From assembly GCF_001007935.1 (NCBI RefSeq), contig NZ_CP011451.1:3286001-3350000 (forward strand): DNA of 64,000 nt, read 5' to 3'. Source of the stretch: Nitrosomonas communis. Lineage in GTDB: Bacteria; Pseudomonadota; Gammaproteobacteria; Burkholderiales; Nitrosomonadaceae. The position numbers were made by a program, and so were the translations under genes. Positions 56,126 to 64,000 of this stretch are shown here, in pieces. Positions within the stretch are counted from its first letter, which is position 1. Each line of letters begins with the position of its first letter. The notes beneath the pieces were generated by a model that was not told the DNA's origin, did not search any database, and was given only the letters and a program-made list of their open reading frames with translations.

Positions 56126-56983
56126 TCACATAACCGCCCTAGCGCGCTCAGCCGCTTCAATGGTATTACTCATTAACATGGTAATCGTCATCGGTCCAAC
56201 TCCTCCAGGAACAGGTGTAATATAGCCGGCTTTTTCCTTTATCGACATAAAATCCACATCTCCGCATAGTGTCCCATCCTCCATACGGTTAATCCCAACA
56301 TCAATTATAGTTGCGCCTGACTTGACCATTTCAGCCATAATCATACGTGGCTTCCCGGTAGCGACGACTAAAATATCTGCGTTGCGAGTGTGTTCAGCCA
56401 AATTTCTTGTTTTAGAACTACAAATGGTGACGGTAGCTCCTTTCTCCAGAAGCATTAATGACATTGGCTTACCCACAATATTACTGCGCCCTACAACCAC
56501 AGCATGCTGTCCTTCGATTAATACTTCGTGCTCTTTTAACATCATCATGACACCATAAGGGGTACAAGGAAAAAATAAAGCATTGCCCGTTACGAGTGCA
56601 CCGACGTTACAAGGATGGAATCCATCCACATCTTTCTCAATCGCGATAGCAGCAATGATTCGATGACTTTCAAAATGTCGTGGCAAAGGTAGCTGCACTA
56701 AAATGCCGTGAATCTCAGGATTTGCATTTAATACATGGATCTGCTGGAGCACGGTTTCTTGAGACGTTTTACCAGGAAAATTGTACACCTCAGAGCGAAT
56801 TCCTGATTCTCTACAGGCTTTGGCCTTGTTACGCACATAAATACCAGAAGCTGGATCATCGCCTACTAGAATAACAGCCAAGCCCGGCTGTATACCCTCT
56901 TTTGCAAGATTCTCAGCACGTATTTTTAATTCTGCACGGATTTTACGCGCTATAGTATTGCCATCAATGATATCAGCACTCAT
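56126..56983 (-). CDS. folD: Bifunctional FolD
   Basis: Methylenetetrahydrofolate dehydrogenase/cyclohydrolase, 285 residues, supplying one-carbon units. The signatures [26 protein letters not shown] and [17 protein letters not shown] plus [15 protein letters not shown] are intact. It lies 61 bp upstream of aceE on the same strand and could be co-transcribed. Confidence 0.97.
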   Translation of the reverse strand: MSADIIDGNTIARKIRAELKIRAENLAKEGIQPGLAVILVGDDPASGIYVRNKAKACRESGIRSEVYNFPGKTSQETVLQQIHVLNANPEIHGILVQLPLPRHFESHRIIAAIAIEKDVDGFHPCNVGALVTGNALFFPCTPYGVMMMLKEHEVLIEGQHAVVVGRSNIVGKPMSLMLLEKGATVTICSSKTRNLAEHTRNADILVVATGKPRMIMAEMVKSGATIIDVGINRMEDGTLCGDVDFMSIKEKAGYITPVPGGVGPMTITMLMSNTIEAAERARAVM

Positions 56984-57098
56984 TACTTTGCAAGAAACAG
57001 GCTAAATTAAATAATTGCACAAAAAAGCTCTTTTTAGGTTCCAACTATTATTACCACATGTATGTATCACAACGACATCTACCTTTAAACTGCATTTA

Positions 57099-57758
57099 TT
57101 ATGCAGCAGGGGGTATGTCTGGATGTTTTCTTTTCTTGAATTTAATACGATAAATCAGTAGTCCAATTACAGATACTGAAGCTATAAAAAGAAAGGCTGT
57201 CAGCAGACCAAAAGCTAAAATAAAAATATCACTGCTTTCAGGCAAAAAAATGGTGACAAACCATACTCCAGCAAAGCCCGTCAATAATCCACCAAATAAT
57301 ATGATTTTTTTTCCAAGATCATAATGCCGCCATACAGAACCAGAAACTCCAATCTCATCAACATAATGATCAAAAACCTCCGCCAGACTCTCATCTCCAG
57401 GCGACGATTCATGACCAATTGCTATCGCCAAAGCATCATCCCCATCTTCTAGTTTAGATATTCTCTTAAGAAAATCTACTTGTTTTTGTGCTCGCTTAGG
57501 TTTGATACCATCCTTCATCATCATTGAGCATAGCGTTGAGAATGCTTTCTCACGAGCTATTTCTGTAGAATCATGCTTTTCATAGAACTGCCACATCACG
57601 CCAACCAGATAAAGTTGAATGGTCATCTCCTTGAATTGAGGAGCAAAATCATATTTTTTACTCTTAATATGCGCGATCTGTTCATCCAGCACTACTTTCG
57701 CATGCTGAATGCAATCATCTAGTGTTACTGCTTCTTGATTGACTATTGAATCATTCAT
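57099..57758 (-). CDS. Hypothetical membrane protein, 219 aa
   Basis: The N-terminal 140 residues are soluble and helical (LDDCIQHAKVVLDEQIAHIK, MKDGIKPKRAQKQVDFLKRI). The C-terminal part has two membrane segments (about 150-172 and 180-204: IILFGGLLTGFAGVWFVTIF and FILAFGLLTAFLFIASVSVI) and a basic tail. I chose the ATG at 57758, whose upstream AAAGG is weak. I recognise no family. Confidence 0.6.
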   Translation of the reverse strand: MNDSIVNQEAVTLDDCIQHAKVVLDEQIAHIKSKKYDFAPQFKEMTIQLYLVGVMWQFYEKHDSTEIAREKAFSTLCSMMMKDGIKPKRAQKQVDFLKRISKLEDGDDALAIAIGHESSPGDESLAEVFDHYVDEIGVSGSVWRHYDLGKKIILFGGLLTGFAGVWFVTIFLPESSDIFILAFGLLTAFLFIASVSVIGLLIYRIKFKKRKHPDIPPAA

Positions 57759-57857
57759 GCTTATAACCTTTATTTTTTCCGAGCAAAATTTACAACCCAA
57801 TACATTATAACCTGCTAGCGAACACTAAACCCAGAAAATACGAGACAAGCAAATTAT

Positions 57858-58048
57858 GGGCGCCTCTAGAAATTCAAAATTCTAAACAAGACAAGGCGAG
57901 AACAAAAAATGTTGACGCAGCCTATAACTGATAGGTAAGAAAACATTTAAAACATTTTTTTTGTAAACCACGAAGTATGGTGGCGAGACGGGGTAAGCAG
58001 GCTATCCCCGAAGCGGATGCTCGCAAATATGAATTTTTAGAGGTACCC
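57858..58048. repeat. Second MITE-like element, 191 bp
   Basis: Imperfect 18-bp terminal inverted repeats (GGGCGCCTCTAGAAATTC and the inverse of GGGTACCTCTAAAAATTC) match at 15 positions. The ends resemble those of IS5-type elements. There is no coding sequence inside. It lies about 105 bp upstream of argS and may affect its promoter. Confidence 0.65.
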
Positions 58049-58153
58049 TTAAATATAATAGTGACTGTGCCTAGGGCATCAACCACTTATACGATAGACT
58101 TAGCTTATCTCTTCCTCGTTATAATAGCGCCTTATTAAATTGATTTTCTTATT

Positions 58154-59905
58154 ATGACAGTATCAACTCAATGTAATTATAAAATCCATCTTTCCCAATT
58201 ACTGCTTCTGGCTACCCAAAAGATTCTTCCTCAAAATTATGAAATTAATATTGAATTAGCACGTCCCAAGCAAGCTAATCATGGCGATTATTCCAGTAAT
58301 CTGGCAATGCAATTAAGCAGGTATTTGCACAAAAACCCACGTGAAATCGCAACAGCACTCATTGGTGCATTACCTGATTCACCTTATTTAGAAAAAGCTG
58401 AAATTGCCGGCAATGGATTCATCAATCTCTTCTTGAAAATTTCAGCAAAACAGCAGTTTTTATCCGGTGTGTTATTACAGGGCGATAAATTTGGCCATAA
58501 TAATTCAGGAAAAGGGGAAAAAATTCAAATTGAGTTTGTTTCTGCCAATCCTACTGGGCCTCTACATGTTGGGCATGGCCGTGGTGCAGCCTATGGTGCC
58601 AGCCTGACAAACATTATGGTGGCTAATGGTTATTCTGTCACTCGAGAGTATTATGTGAATGATGCGGGTAGACAGATGGATATATTAGCACTCTCAACCT
58701 GGCTACGTTACCTTGAGCTCTGCGGGTATACCTTCCCTTTCCCGGAAAATGCTTATCAGGGCAAATATGTGGCCGACATGGCCAAGCTAATTCATGAGGC
58801 GCATGATAATCGCTATGTATCCCAAGCTAATTCGATTCTGCAGGAACTCACCCAAATTGAAACAAGACTTGATGCTGATGAGCATTTAGACAAGTTGATT
58901 GCTATCGCAAAACAGACATTAGGAGAAGATTACGTTTATATTCACAATTTTGTGCTGACTGAACAATTGGGTGATTGTCGCAATGATTTAATGGAGTTTG
59001 GCGTGGAGTTTGACACCTGGTTTTCAGAACAGTCGCTATTTGATAGCGGCATAGTAGCACGTGCCATTCAATTACTCGATGAAAAACATACTTTGTATAA
59101 GCAAGACGGGGCTACTTGGTTTCGCTCTACTTATTTTGGGGATGAAAAAGATCGGGTAGTACAACGCGAAAATGGGCAATACACTTATTTTGCTTCCGAT
59201 ATAGCCTATCATCTTAACAAATTTGAACGCCATTTTGCCCATATCATCAATGTGTGGGGAGCAGATCATCATGGTTATATCGCACGAGTAAAAGGCGCAA
59301 TCGAAGCATTGGCTCTTGATCCCGACAAACTTGAGATTGCTTTGGTTCAATTTGCTGTGCTCTATCGGAATGGAAAAAAAGTTTCTATGTCTACCCGTTC
59401 TGGAGAATTTGTTTCACTACGGGAATTACGCCAAGAAGTTGGCAATGATGCGGCGCGATTCTTTTATGTATTACGTAAAAGCGATCAACATTTAGACTTT
59501 GACTTGGATCTTGCAAAATCACAATCCACTGATAATCCGGTATATTACGTTCAATATGCTCATGCACGCATCAATAGTGTACTAACTCAATGGGGAGAAA
59601 ATGAAACCACACTCTCGACTGTGGATACCGATTTGTTGACGAGCCAGCCAGAGCTGATGCTTCTACAAAAATTGATCGATTACCCGGATATAGTCGAAGC
59701 AGCAGGAAGGGAACGCGCTCCTCACCTGATTGCCTTTTATCTTAAAGAATTAGCTAGCGAATTCCATAGTTATTATAATTCGACTCGTTTTCTCGTGTTA
59801 GAAGAATCTGTTAAATTGGCGAGACTAGCATTAATTGCAGCGATTAAGCAGGCTCTGGCAAATGGGTTGAAATTATTAGGCGTAACCGCTCCCAGCAAAA
59901 TGTAA
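58154..59905 (+). CDS. argS: Arginyl-tRNA synthetase
   Basis: This 583-residue class I synthetase charges tRNA-Arg. The HIGH motif appears as PTGPLHVGHGRGAAYG (about 136), and the C-terminal anticodon-binding domain (PELMLLQKLIDYPDIVEAAG through LALIAAIKQALANGLKLLGV) is standard. The KMSKS loop appears as KVSMSTRSG. It leads a unit with a SPOR protein and dsbA. Confidence 0.97.
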   Translation: MTVSTQCNYKIHLSQLLLLATQKILPQNYEINIELARPKQANHGDYSSNLAMQLSRYLHKNPREIATALIGALPDSPYLEKAEIAGNGFINLFLKISAKQQFLSGVLLQGDKFGHNNSGKGEKIQIEFVSANPTGPLHVGHGRGAAYGASLTNIMVANGYSVTREYYVNDAGRQMDILALSTWLRYLELCGYTFPFPENAYQGKYVADMAKLIHEAHDNRYVSQANSILQELTQIETRLDADEHLDKLIAIAKQTLGEDYVYIHNFVLTEQLGDCRNDLMEFGVEFDTWFSEQSLFDSGIVARAIQLLDEKHTLYKQDGATWFRSTYFGDEKDRVVQRENGQYTYFASDIAYHLNKFERHFAHIINVWGADHHGYIARVKGAIEALALDPDKLEIALVQFAVLYRNGKKVSMSTRSGEFVSLRELRQEVGNDAARFFYVLRKSDQHLDFDLDLAKSQSTDNPVYYVQYAHARINSVLTQWGENETTLSTVDTDLLTSQPELMLLQKLIDYPDIVEAAGRERAPHLIAFYLKELASEFHSYYNSTRFLVLEESVKLARLALIAAIKQALANGLKLLGVTAPSKM

Positions 59906-59934
59906 TAGAAATCATATATAGTATAGGAATTTTC

Positions 59935-60546
59935 ATGAGCAGAGACTACAAATCCAAGGGTATGGCAACCGCGAAAAGCAGTGGTTCACTTATTCTAGGA
60001 CTCTTTATCGGATATGCACTTGGTATAGCAAGCGCAATAGGCGTATGGGCACTCATCAATCAAGCTCCAAGCCCGTTCCTAACTGAAGAAAAATCAGCCA
60101 AAACTAAGCCTCAGGAAAGTATTGCCAAAAATTCACAAAATAGTAGTACTCACAAGGAAACTGAGCAGGCCAGTGCAAACAAGCCTCGTTTTGATTTCTA
60201 TAATATACTTCCAGGTATAGATGAGCCTTCAGCCGAAGAACCCTTCAATCAAGGGAAGCGGCAATCACTACCTGCCGTAACAAATGACGCAGGTTCGGCA
60301 AGTGATTATTTCCTACAGATTGGTTCGTACAAGAATCCAGGTGATGCGGAAAGAATGAAAGCAGAACTGGCATTACTCGGCGTCATTGCTTCTGTTCAAA
60401 CAGCAGAATCTTCTGATAAAGGCACACGATATAGGGTACGTATAGGTCCTTATGCAAAAATCACCGAGATTGATCAAATACGAAGCTCATTACATGAAAA
60501 TGGAATAGAAGCCAGCTTTGTCAGAGTTCCTAAGAAAACGCCATAG
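59935..60546 (+). CDS. SPOR-domain membrane protein (FtsN-like)
   Basis: This 203-residue protein has a short cytoplasmic start, one membrane segment (SGSLILGLFIGYALGIASAI, about 15-42), a Ser/Lys/Glu-rich linker and a C-terminal SPOR domain (about 125-200: YFLQIGSYKNPGDAERMKAEL, then RYRVRIGPYAKITEID) that binds denuded peptidoglycan at the septum. This is the architecture of FtsN. It is 29 bp after argS. Confidence 0.85.
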   Translation: MSRDYKSKGMATAKSSGSLILGLFIGYALGIASAIGVWALINQAPSPFLTEEKSAKTKPQESIAKNSQNSSTHKETEQASANKPRFDFYNILPGIDEPSAEEPFNQGKRQSLPAVTNDAGSASDYFLQIGSYKNPGDAERMKAELALLGVIASVQTAESSDKGTRYRVRIGPYAKITEIDQIRSSLHENGIEASFVRVPKKTP

Positions 60547-60618
60547 CCATCATGATTCAGTAAATTTTATGATTGGATAATCGTTAGCTAAACAATTTAT
60601 AGAAGAGCACAATAAAAT

Positions 60619-61260
60619 ATGAATAAATTATTTAAATTTTTCCTAGTCTTCATTACTCTTAATCTCTCAGGAATATTGTTTGCGCAGGCAGAAATCATTG
60701 AAGGGCGCGATTATATTGTTCTCGCAACTCCTCAGCCAACCGAAGATCAACGAAGCATTGAGGTCATTGAGTTTTTCTGGTACGGTTGCCCACATTGCTA
60801 TGAATTACATCCACATATCGATAATTGGCGCAAAAATGCGCCCAAGGATGTAAAATTTCGATATGTTCCCGCAATTTTCCGTGCTAATTGGACGCCTGCA
60901 GCCAAAACTTTTTATGCAATGGAAGCGTTAGGTATTACAAAAGAACTTCACGATAAGGTGTATAAAGCGATTCATCGTGACAAAATTGATTTATCAAAAG
61001 AAGCCGTACTATTTGATCGGATTGAGAAACAAGGAATTGAGCGCGCAAAATTTATCAATGCGTATAATTCATTTTCCGTTCAAAACCAGGTTGCCAAGGT
61101 TTCACAAATGATAAGGCAATATAAATTAACCGGTGTACCAGCTTTAGTAGTGGAAGGAAAATATATCACGAGTGGAAAAATGAGCGGCACACCGCGCGAC
61201 ACGATTCAGGTATTGAATGAATTAATCGATAAAGCGCGAAAAGAGCGAGCCTCGAATTAA
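60619..61260 (+). CDS. dsbA: Thiol:disulfide interchange protein DsbA
   Basis: This 213-residue periplasmic oxidase introduces disulfide bonds. A signal peptide (FFLVFITLNLSGILFAQA) precedes a thioredoxin fold with the active site FFWYGCPHCYELHP and the cis-proline loop LTGVPALVV. It follows the SPOR-protein gene by 72 bp. The argS-SPOR-dsbA order is seen in several betaproteobacteria. Confidence 0.94.
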   Translation: MNKLFKFFLVFITLNLSGILFAQAEIIEGRDYIVLATPQPTEDQRSIEVIEFFWYGCPHCYELHPHIDNWRKNAPKDVKFRYVPAIFRANWTPAAKTFYAMEALGITKELHDKVYKAIHRDKIDLSKEAVLFDRIEKQGIERAKFINAYNSFSVQNQVAKVSQMIRQYKLTGVPALVVEGKYITSGKMSGTPRDTIQVLNELIDKARKERASN

Positions 61261-61412
61261 ACCTAAAAGCATCTCGTTTACTATTTTATGGAAAAATTGA
61301 ATCGATGTGATTTATATAGGCTTTTGAAATTTTCTTACTCACCAGAATATTAAGGCCGCTATAAGACACATCCTATATTGCACCAGCTACAAATGCGGTC
61401 TTGCTCTTCGCC

Positions 61413-61516
61413 ATTCCCTCTTACAAAACAAACATAACGCGAAGGTAAACCGCAGACAGCATCTATAATCCGGCAAGATGAAGCCGACAAAGTCAGTTTT
61501 GATTTATAAATAGAAT
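61413..61516 (+). repeat. MITE-like repeat, copy H
   Basis: A 104-bp copy with a more diverged left end (ATTCCCTCTTACAAAACAAA), the inner CCGCAGACAGCATCTATAAT and AGATGAAGCCGACAAAGTCAG, and the end TTTGATTTATAAATAGAAT. It lies between dsbA and the IS3 element. Confidence 0.85.
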
Positions 61517-61665
61517 TACAGGAAGTGATCCTACGGGCCTCATCATACCTTATTTTACATTTAGATTACTCCCCCTCTACCCCGCCCAACTGATTTTTAG
61601 AGGTTAAATTATCCCAAACATCATTATAGAATGGTGACGTGGTCAAGTAAAATCGGACACCTCAG

Positions 61666-62493
61666 TTAAGCTGCTTTTATCGATTCTGCTGCTTCTGCTT
61701 CATATTGATTCGGACTTTTGTAATCCAGGTATGAATGCAGTCTTTGGTTGTTATAAAACACGGCGATATACTGCAAAATATCCTGCTGTGCTGCATGGCG
61801 GGTTTGGTAATGCCGCCATTGGCAGCGTTCCTGCTTGAGGCTGCCAAAGAAACTTTCCGCAACCGCATTATCCCAACAATTTCCCAGACGACTCATGCTG
61901 CCAATAAAACCGTATGCTTTCAGTAGATTGCGGTATGCTTTACTAGCATACTGCGACCCACGATCCGAATGCACGATCAGGCCAGGCGGTGGCCGGCGTA
62001 GCCAGATCGCCATTCGTAATGCATCACAAACCAGTGTTGCTTTCATCCGTGAGCTCATACTCCAGCCCACCACCTTTCGGGAGAACAAATCGATAACAAT
62101 CGCCAGATACAGCCAGCCTTCCTGAGTCCAAATGCAGGTAATGTCGCAAACATAGACTTGATCCGGTCTGGCAACCGTAAATTGCCGATTCAATTGGTTC
62201 TCAAACACTGGCAACGGGTGATTGCTGTCCGTCGTCACCTTGTATTTCTTCCGGTGTTTCACTTGTATCCCGGCTTCTTGCATTAGTCTTCTCGCCTTCC
62301 AGCGACCAACCCGATAGCCCAAGGCACTTAGCGCTCGCTTCATCCTGCGACTGCCATAGGTATAATCGCATGATTTTGCAATATTCTGCACAGCATTAAG
62401 TAGTTGCCTGTGGTGTAGATCATCCGGGCAATTGCAGCAGCGTTGTTCATAGTCATGAGTCAAGCACTGCGACTGACACCCAATAGCCGGCAC
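61666..62493 (-). pseudogene. IS3-family transposase OrfB, frameshifted
   Basis: The rve catalytic core is complete, with the DDE residues in VYVCDITCIWT, VIHSDRGSQYAS and NAVAESFFGSLKQE. The N-terminal part (KYSFITQKKKTYPVGLMCR, GVSRSA) lies in another frame that stops at 62460, so one base has been lost at about 62455-62465. The element is therefore probably unable to transpose unless the shift is tolerated. Confidence 0.75.
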
Positions 62494-62542
62494 ATGAGGC
62501 CGACCGGGTAGGTCTTTTTCTTTTGGGTGATGAACGAATACT

Positions 62543-62851
62543 TCACTTCGTTTCTTTCGCGAAAAAGACCGCCGCCTCCTTTAGTATTTGCCGCTCAAGC
62601 TTTAATTGCTTGTTTTCTAGTTTAAGCCGCCGGATTTCTTCCTGCTCCGGTGTCAGTTTCCCATTACCGCGGAATGCCTGACCATTAGTATCCGCCTGGC
62701 TTTCCCTGATCCATCGCCCAAGCATGTTAGCCCTGATTTCCAGGTTTCTGGCAGCTTCTGCTATCGTTAATCCCTGATCCAGTACCAAGCTGATTGCATC
62801 CAGCTTGAATTCCTTTGTATAGTGTTTCCTAGGTTCCATTTCATCCTCCAA
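62543..62851 (-). CDS. IS3-family OrfA
   Basis: This 102-residue protein has a helix-turn-helix (YTKEFKLDAISLVLDQGLTI, EAARNLEI) and a leucine-zipper segment (EEIRRLKLENKQLKLERQIL). Normally it is joined to OrfB by -1 frameshifting near its stop (GCGAAAGAAACG). It is intact here. Confidence 0.88.
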   Translation of the reverse strand: MEDEMEPRKHYTKEFKLDAISLVLDQGLTIAEAARNLEIRANMLGRWIRESQADTNGQAFRGNGKLTPEQEEIRRLKLENKQLKLERQILKEAAVFFAKETK

Positions 62852-62939
62852 TTAAGACTATTTTCTCTTAACTGGAGTGTCCGGGTCTATTAGACCATAT
62901 CATGGTTACCTACTGAGCTTTTAAAATAATAAAAAACGC

Positions 62940-64000
62940 CTAATTCTTCGCTCGACCGAGTTTCACAACTTCGTCAATATGCCTCAACCCTCGCATGATT
63001 TGAGCAAGATGCTGACGATTTCTCGCCTGCAGAATGAATTGCATCGTGGTGTAATCCTTATCACTTTCCATAGTGACATCATCGATATTCGAATCTGCTC
63101 TGGCAATTTCTGCAGCAATTCGAGCAAGCACACCACGTTGATTGACCGCTGTCATGTTAATGCCTACTTCAAAAGTTCTGGCGATCTCTTTGCCCCACGC
63201 TACATCCAATACATTCTCAGATTTTTTCTGAATTCTCATCACAACAGGGCAATCATGCACATGAATCACTAATCCCTGATCTTTTTTAATCAGCCCAACG
63301 ATAGTATCCCCAGGAAGGGGATAGCAGCACCGCGCAAACTGCACTGTCATACCCTCCGTTCCGAGAATCACAACAGGATTACTAGCATTAGTGACTTCAG
63401 ATATGGTTTCTCCAGGTACGACCAAACGTTTAGCAATGACGGCCGACAGTTGTTTGCCTAAGGTAATATCGGCGAGTAAGGCTTTCTTTGACTTGGCACC
63501 ACTGTCCTTGACAAGTCTTTCCCATTGTATGTCAGTAATAGCATCAGGGTTGACCCCAAATGAGAGTAGAGCTTGATTGAGTAAACGCTCACCTAACTTT
63601 ACTGACTCTTCATATTGAATGTTTCTAAGAAAATAACGTATACTTGAACGCGCCCGTGCGGTAGCAACATAAGAGAGCCAAGCAGGATTAGGGTTAGCAT
63701 AGGGCGCAGTTATAATTTCAACACGATCACCATTCATTAATTCAGTGCGCAAGGGTATATTTTCCCCGTTAATTTTAGCTGCAACACAACAATTACCCAC
63801 ATCGGTATGTATCGCATAAGCAAAATCCACTGCGGTAGAACCTCTTGGTAACTCAAGTATTTTTCCTTGTGGCGTAAACACATAGACTTCACCAGGAAAC
63901 AGATCGACCTTGAGGTGCTCCAGAAACTCAATTGAATCGGAAGAATCGCTTAATGTTTCCAGCAAGCTTTTTAACCATTGATTGGTTTTTAGATGTAGCT
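62940..64000 (-). CDS. spoT: RelA/SpoT (p)ppGpp enzyme, 3' part
   Basis: This is the C-terminal 352 residues of a long RelA/SpoT homologue that continues beyond the right edge. A TGS domain (VYVFTPQGKILELPRGSTAVDFAYAIHT), a helical region, the conserved-cysteine domain (ARCCYPLPGDTIVGLI) and a C-terminal ACT domain (NQRGVLARIAAEIARADSNI) are visible. The catalytic part is outside the window, so hydrolase and synthetase activity cannot be judged. SpoT/Rel is favoured over RelA by the cysteine-domain sequence, with moderate certainty. Confidence 0.85.
   Translation of the reverse strand, partial: LHLKTNQWLKSLLETLSDSSDSIEFLEHLKVDLFPGEVYVFTPQGKILELPRGSTAVDFAYAIHTDVGNCCVAAKINGENIPLRTELMNGDRVEIITAPYANPNPAWLSYVATARARSSIRYFLRNIQYEESVKLGERLLNQALLSFGVNPDAITDIQWERLVKDSGAKSKKALLADITLGKQLSAVIAKRLVVPGETISEVTNASNPVVILGTEGMTVQFARCCYPLPGDTIVGLIKKDQGLVIHVHDCPVVMRIQKKSENVLDVAWGKEIARTFEVGINMTAVNQRGVLARIAAEIARADSNIDDVTMESDKDYTTMQFILQARNRQHLAQIMRGLRHIDEVVKLGRAKN

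Larger units (their letters stand above)
61642..62897 (-). mobile_element. IS3-family insertion sequence
   Basis: This element of 1256 bp is bounded by imperfect inverted repeats (TGGTCAAGTAAAATCGGACA inward from the left; TGGTCTAATAGACCCGGACA inward from the right; both continue toward CAGTTAAG). It has the two overlapping frames typical of IS3. A 3-bp target duplication is not evident. It separates dsbA from the relA/spoT gene. Confidence 0.85.

Overview
The window is bacterial chromosome, most likely from a betaproteobacterium of the Nitrosomonas group. This rests on moderate-to-low GC, betaproteobacterial-looking housekeeping proteins and local gene orders (argS-SPOR-dsbA, aceE-aceF, udg-rimI-tsaB). 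No ammonia-oxidation gene lies in the window, so the genus is an inference.

Bases 1-10,300 are accessory. They hold two paralogous 84-aa genes, a fragment of a phage BRO-type antirepressor, a decayed ISAzo13-family element split by an IS110-family element, and a decayed secreted lipase gene split by an IS1202-group element with a 19-bp target duplication. They end in a small island next to the initiator tRNA gene. That island is bounded by a second, degenerate copy of the tRNA 3' half and carries a repeat-rich RTX-like protein.

From 10.3 to 15.6 kb come tRNA-fMet, a RIO kinase, an HD-GYP protein and tex. At 15.7-17.3 kb there are two integron attC sites with no integrase in view. They bracket a TIR-like/winged-helix cassette gene and are followed by a broken hicBA pair. 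A very large SNF2-family helicase, IS debris and a CAP-RTX exoprotein fill the region to 24.5 kb.

From 25 to 61.3 kb the content is mostly core: prfB with its programmed frameshift, rlpA, lplT, udg-rimI-tsaB, thpR-ispF-ispD, a two-component system with PepSY and His-rich partners, a two-gene beta-oxidation unit, ettA, an AHL-lactonase-like enzyme, rimO, sixA, rluE, a fatty-acid desaturase, rng, maf, rlmH, rsfS, nadD, aceF-aceE, folD, argS, a SPOR protein and dsbA. An IS3-family copy lies between dsbA and the 3' part of a relA/spoT gene that runs off the right edge.

The most unusual recurring structure is an interspersed repeat of about 103 bp with 19-bp terminal inverted repeats. It occurs eight times in both orientations, always between genes, and one copy abuts the rlmH start codon. 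A second, unrelated MITE-like element lies upstream of argS.
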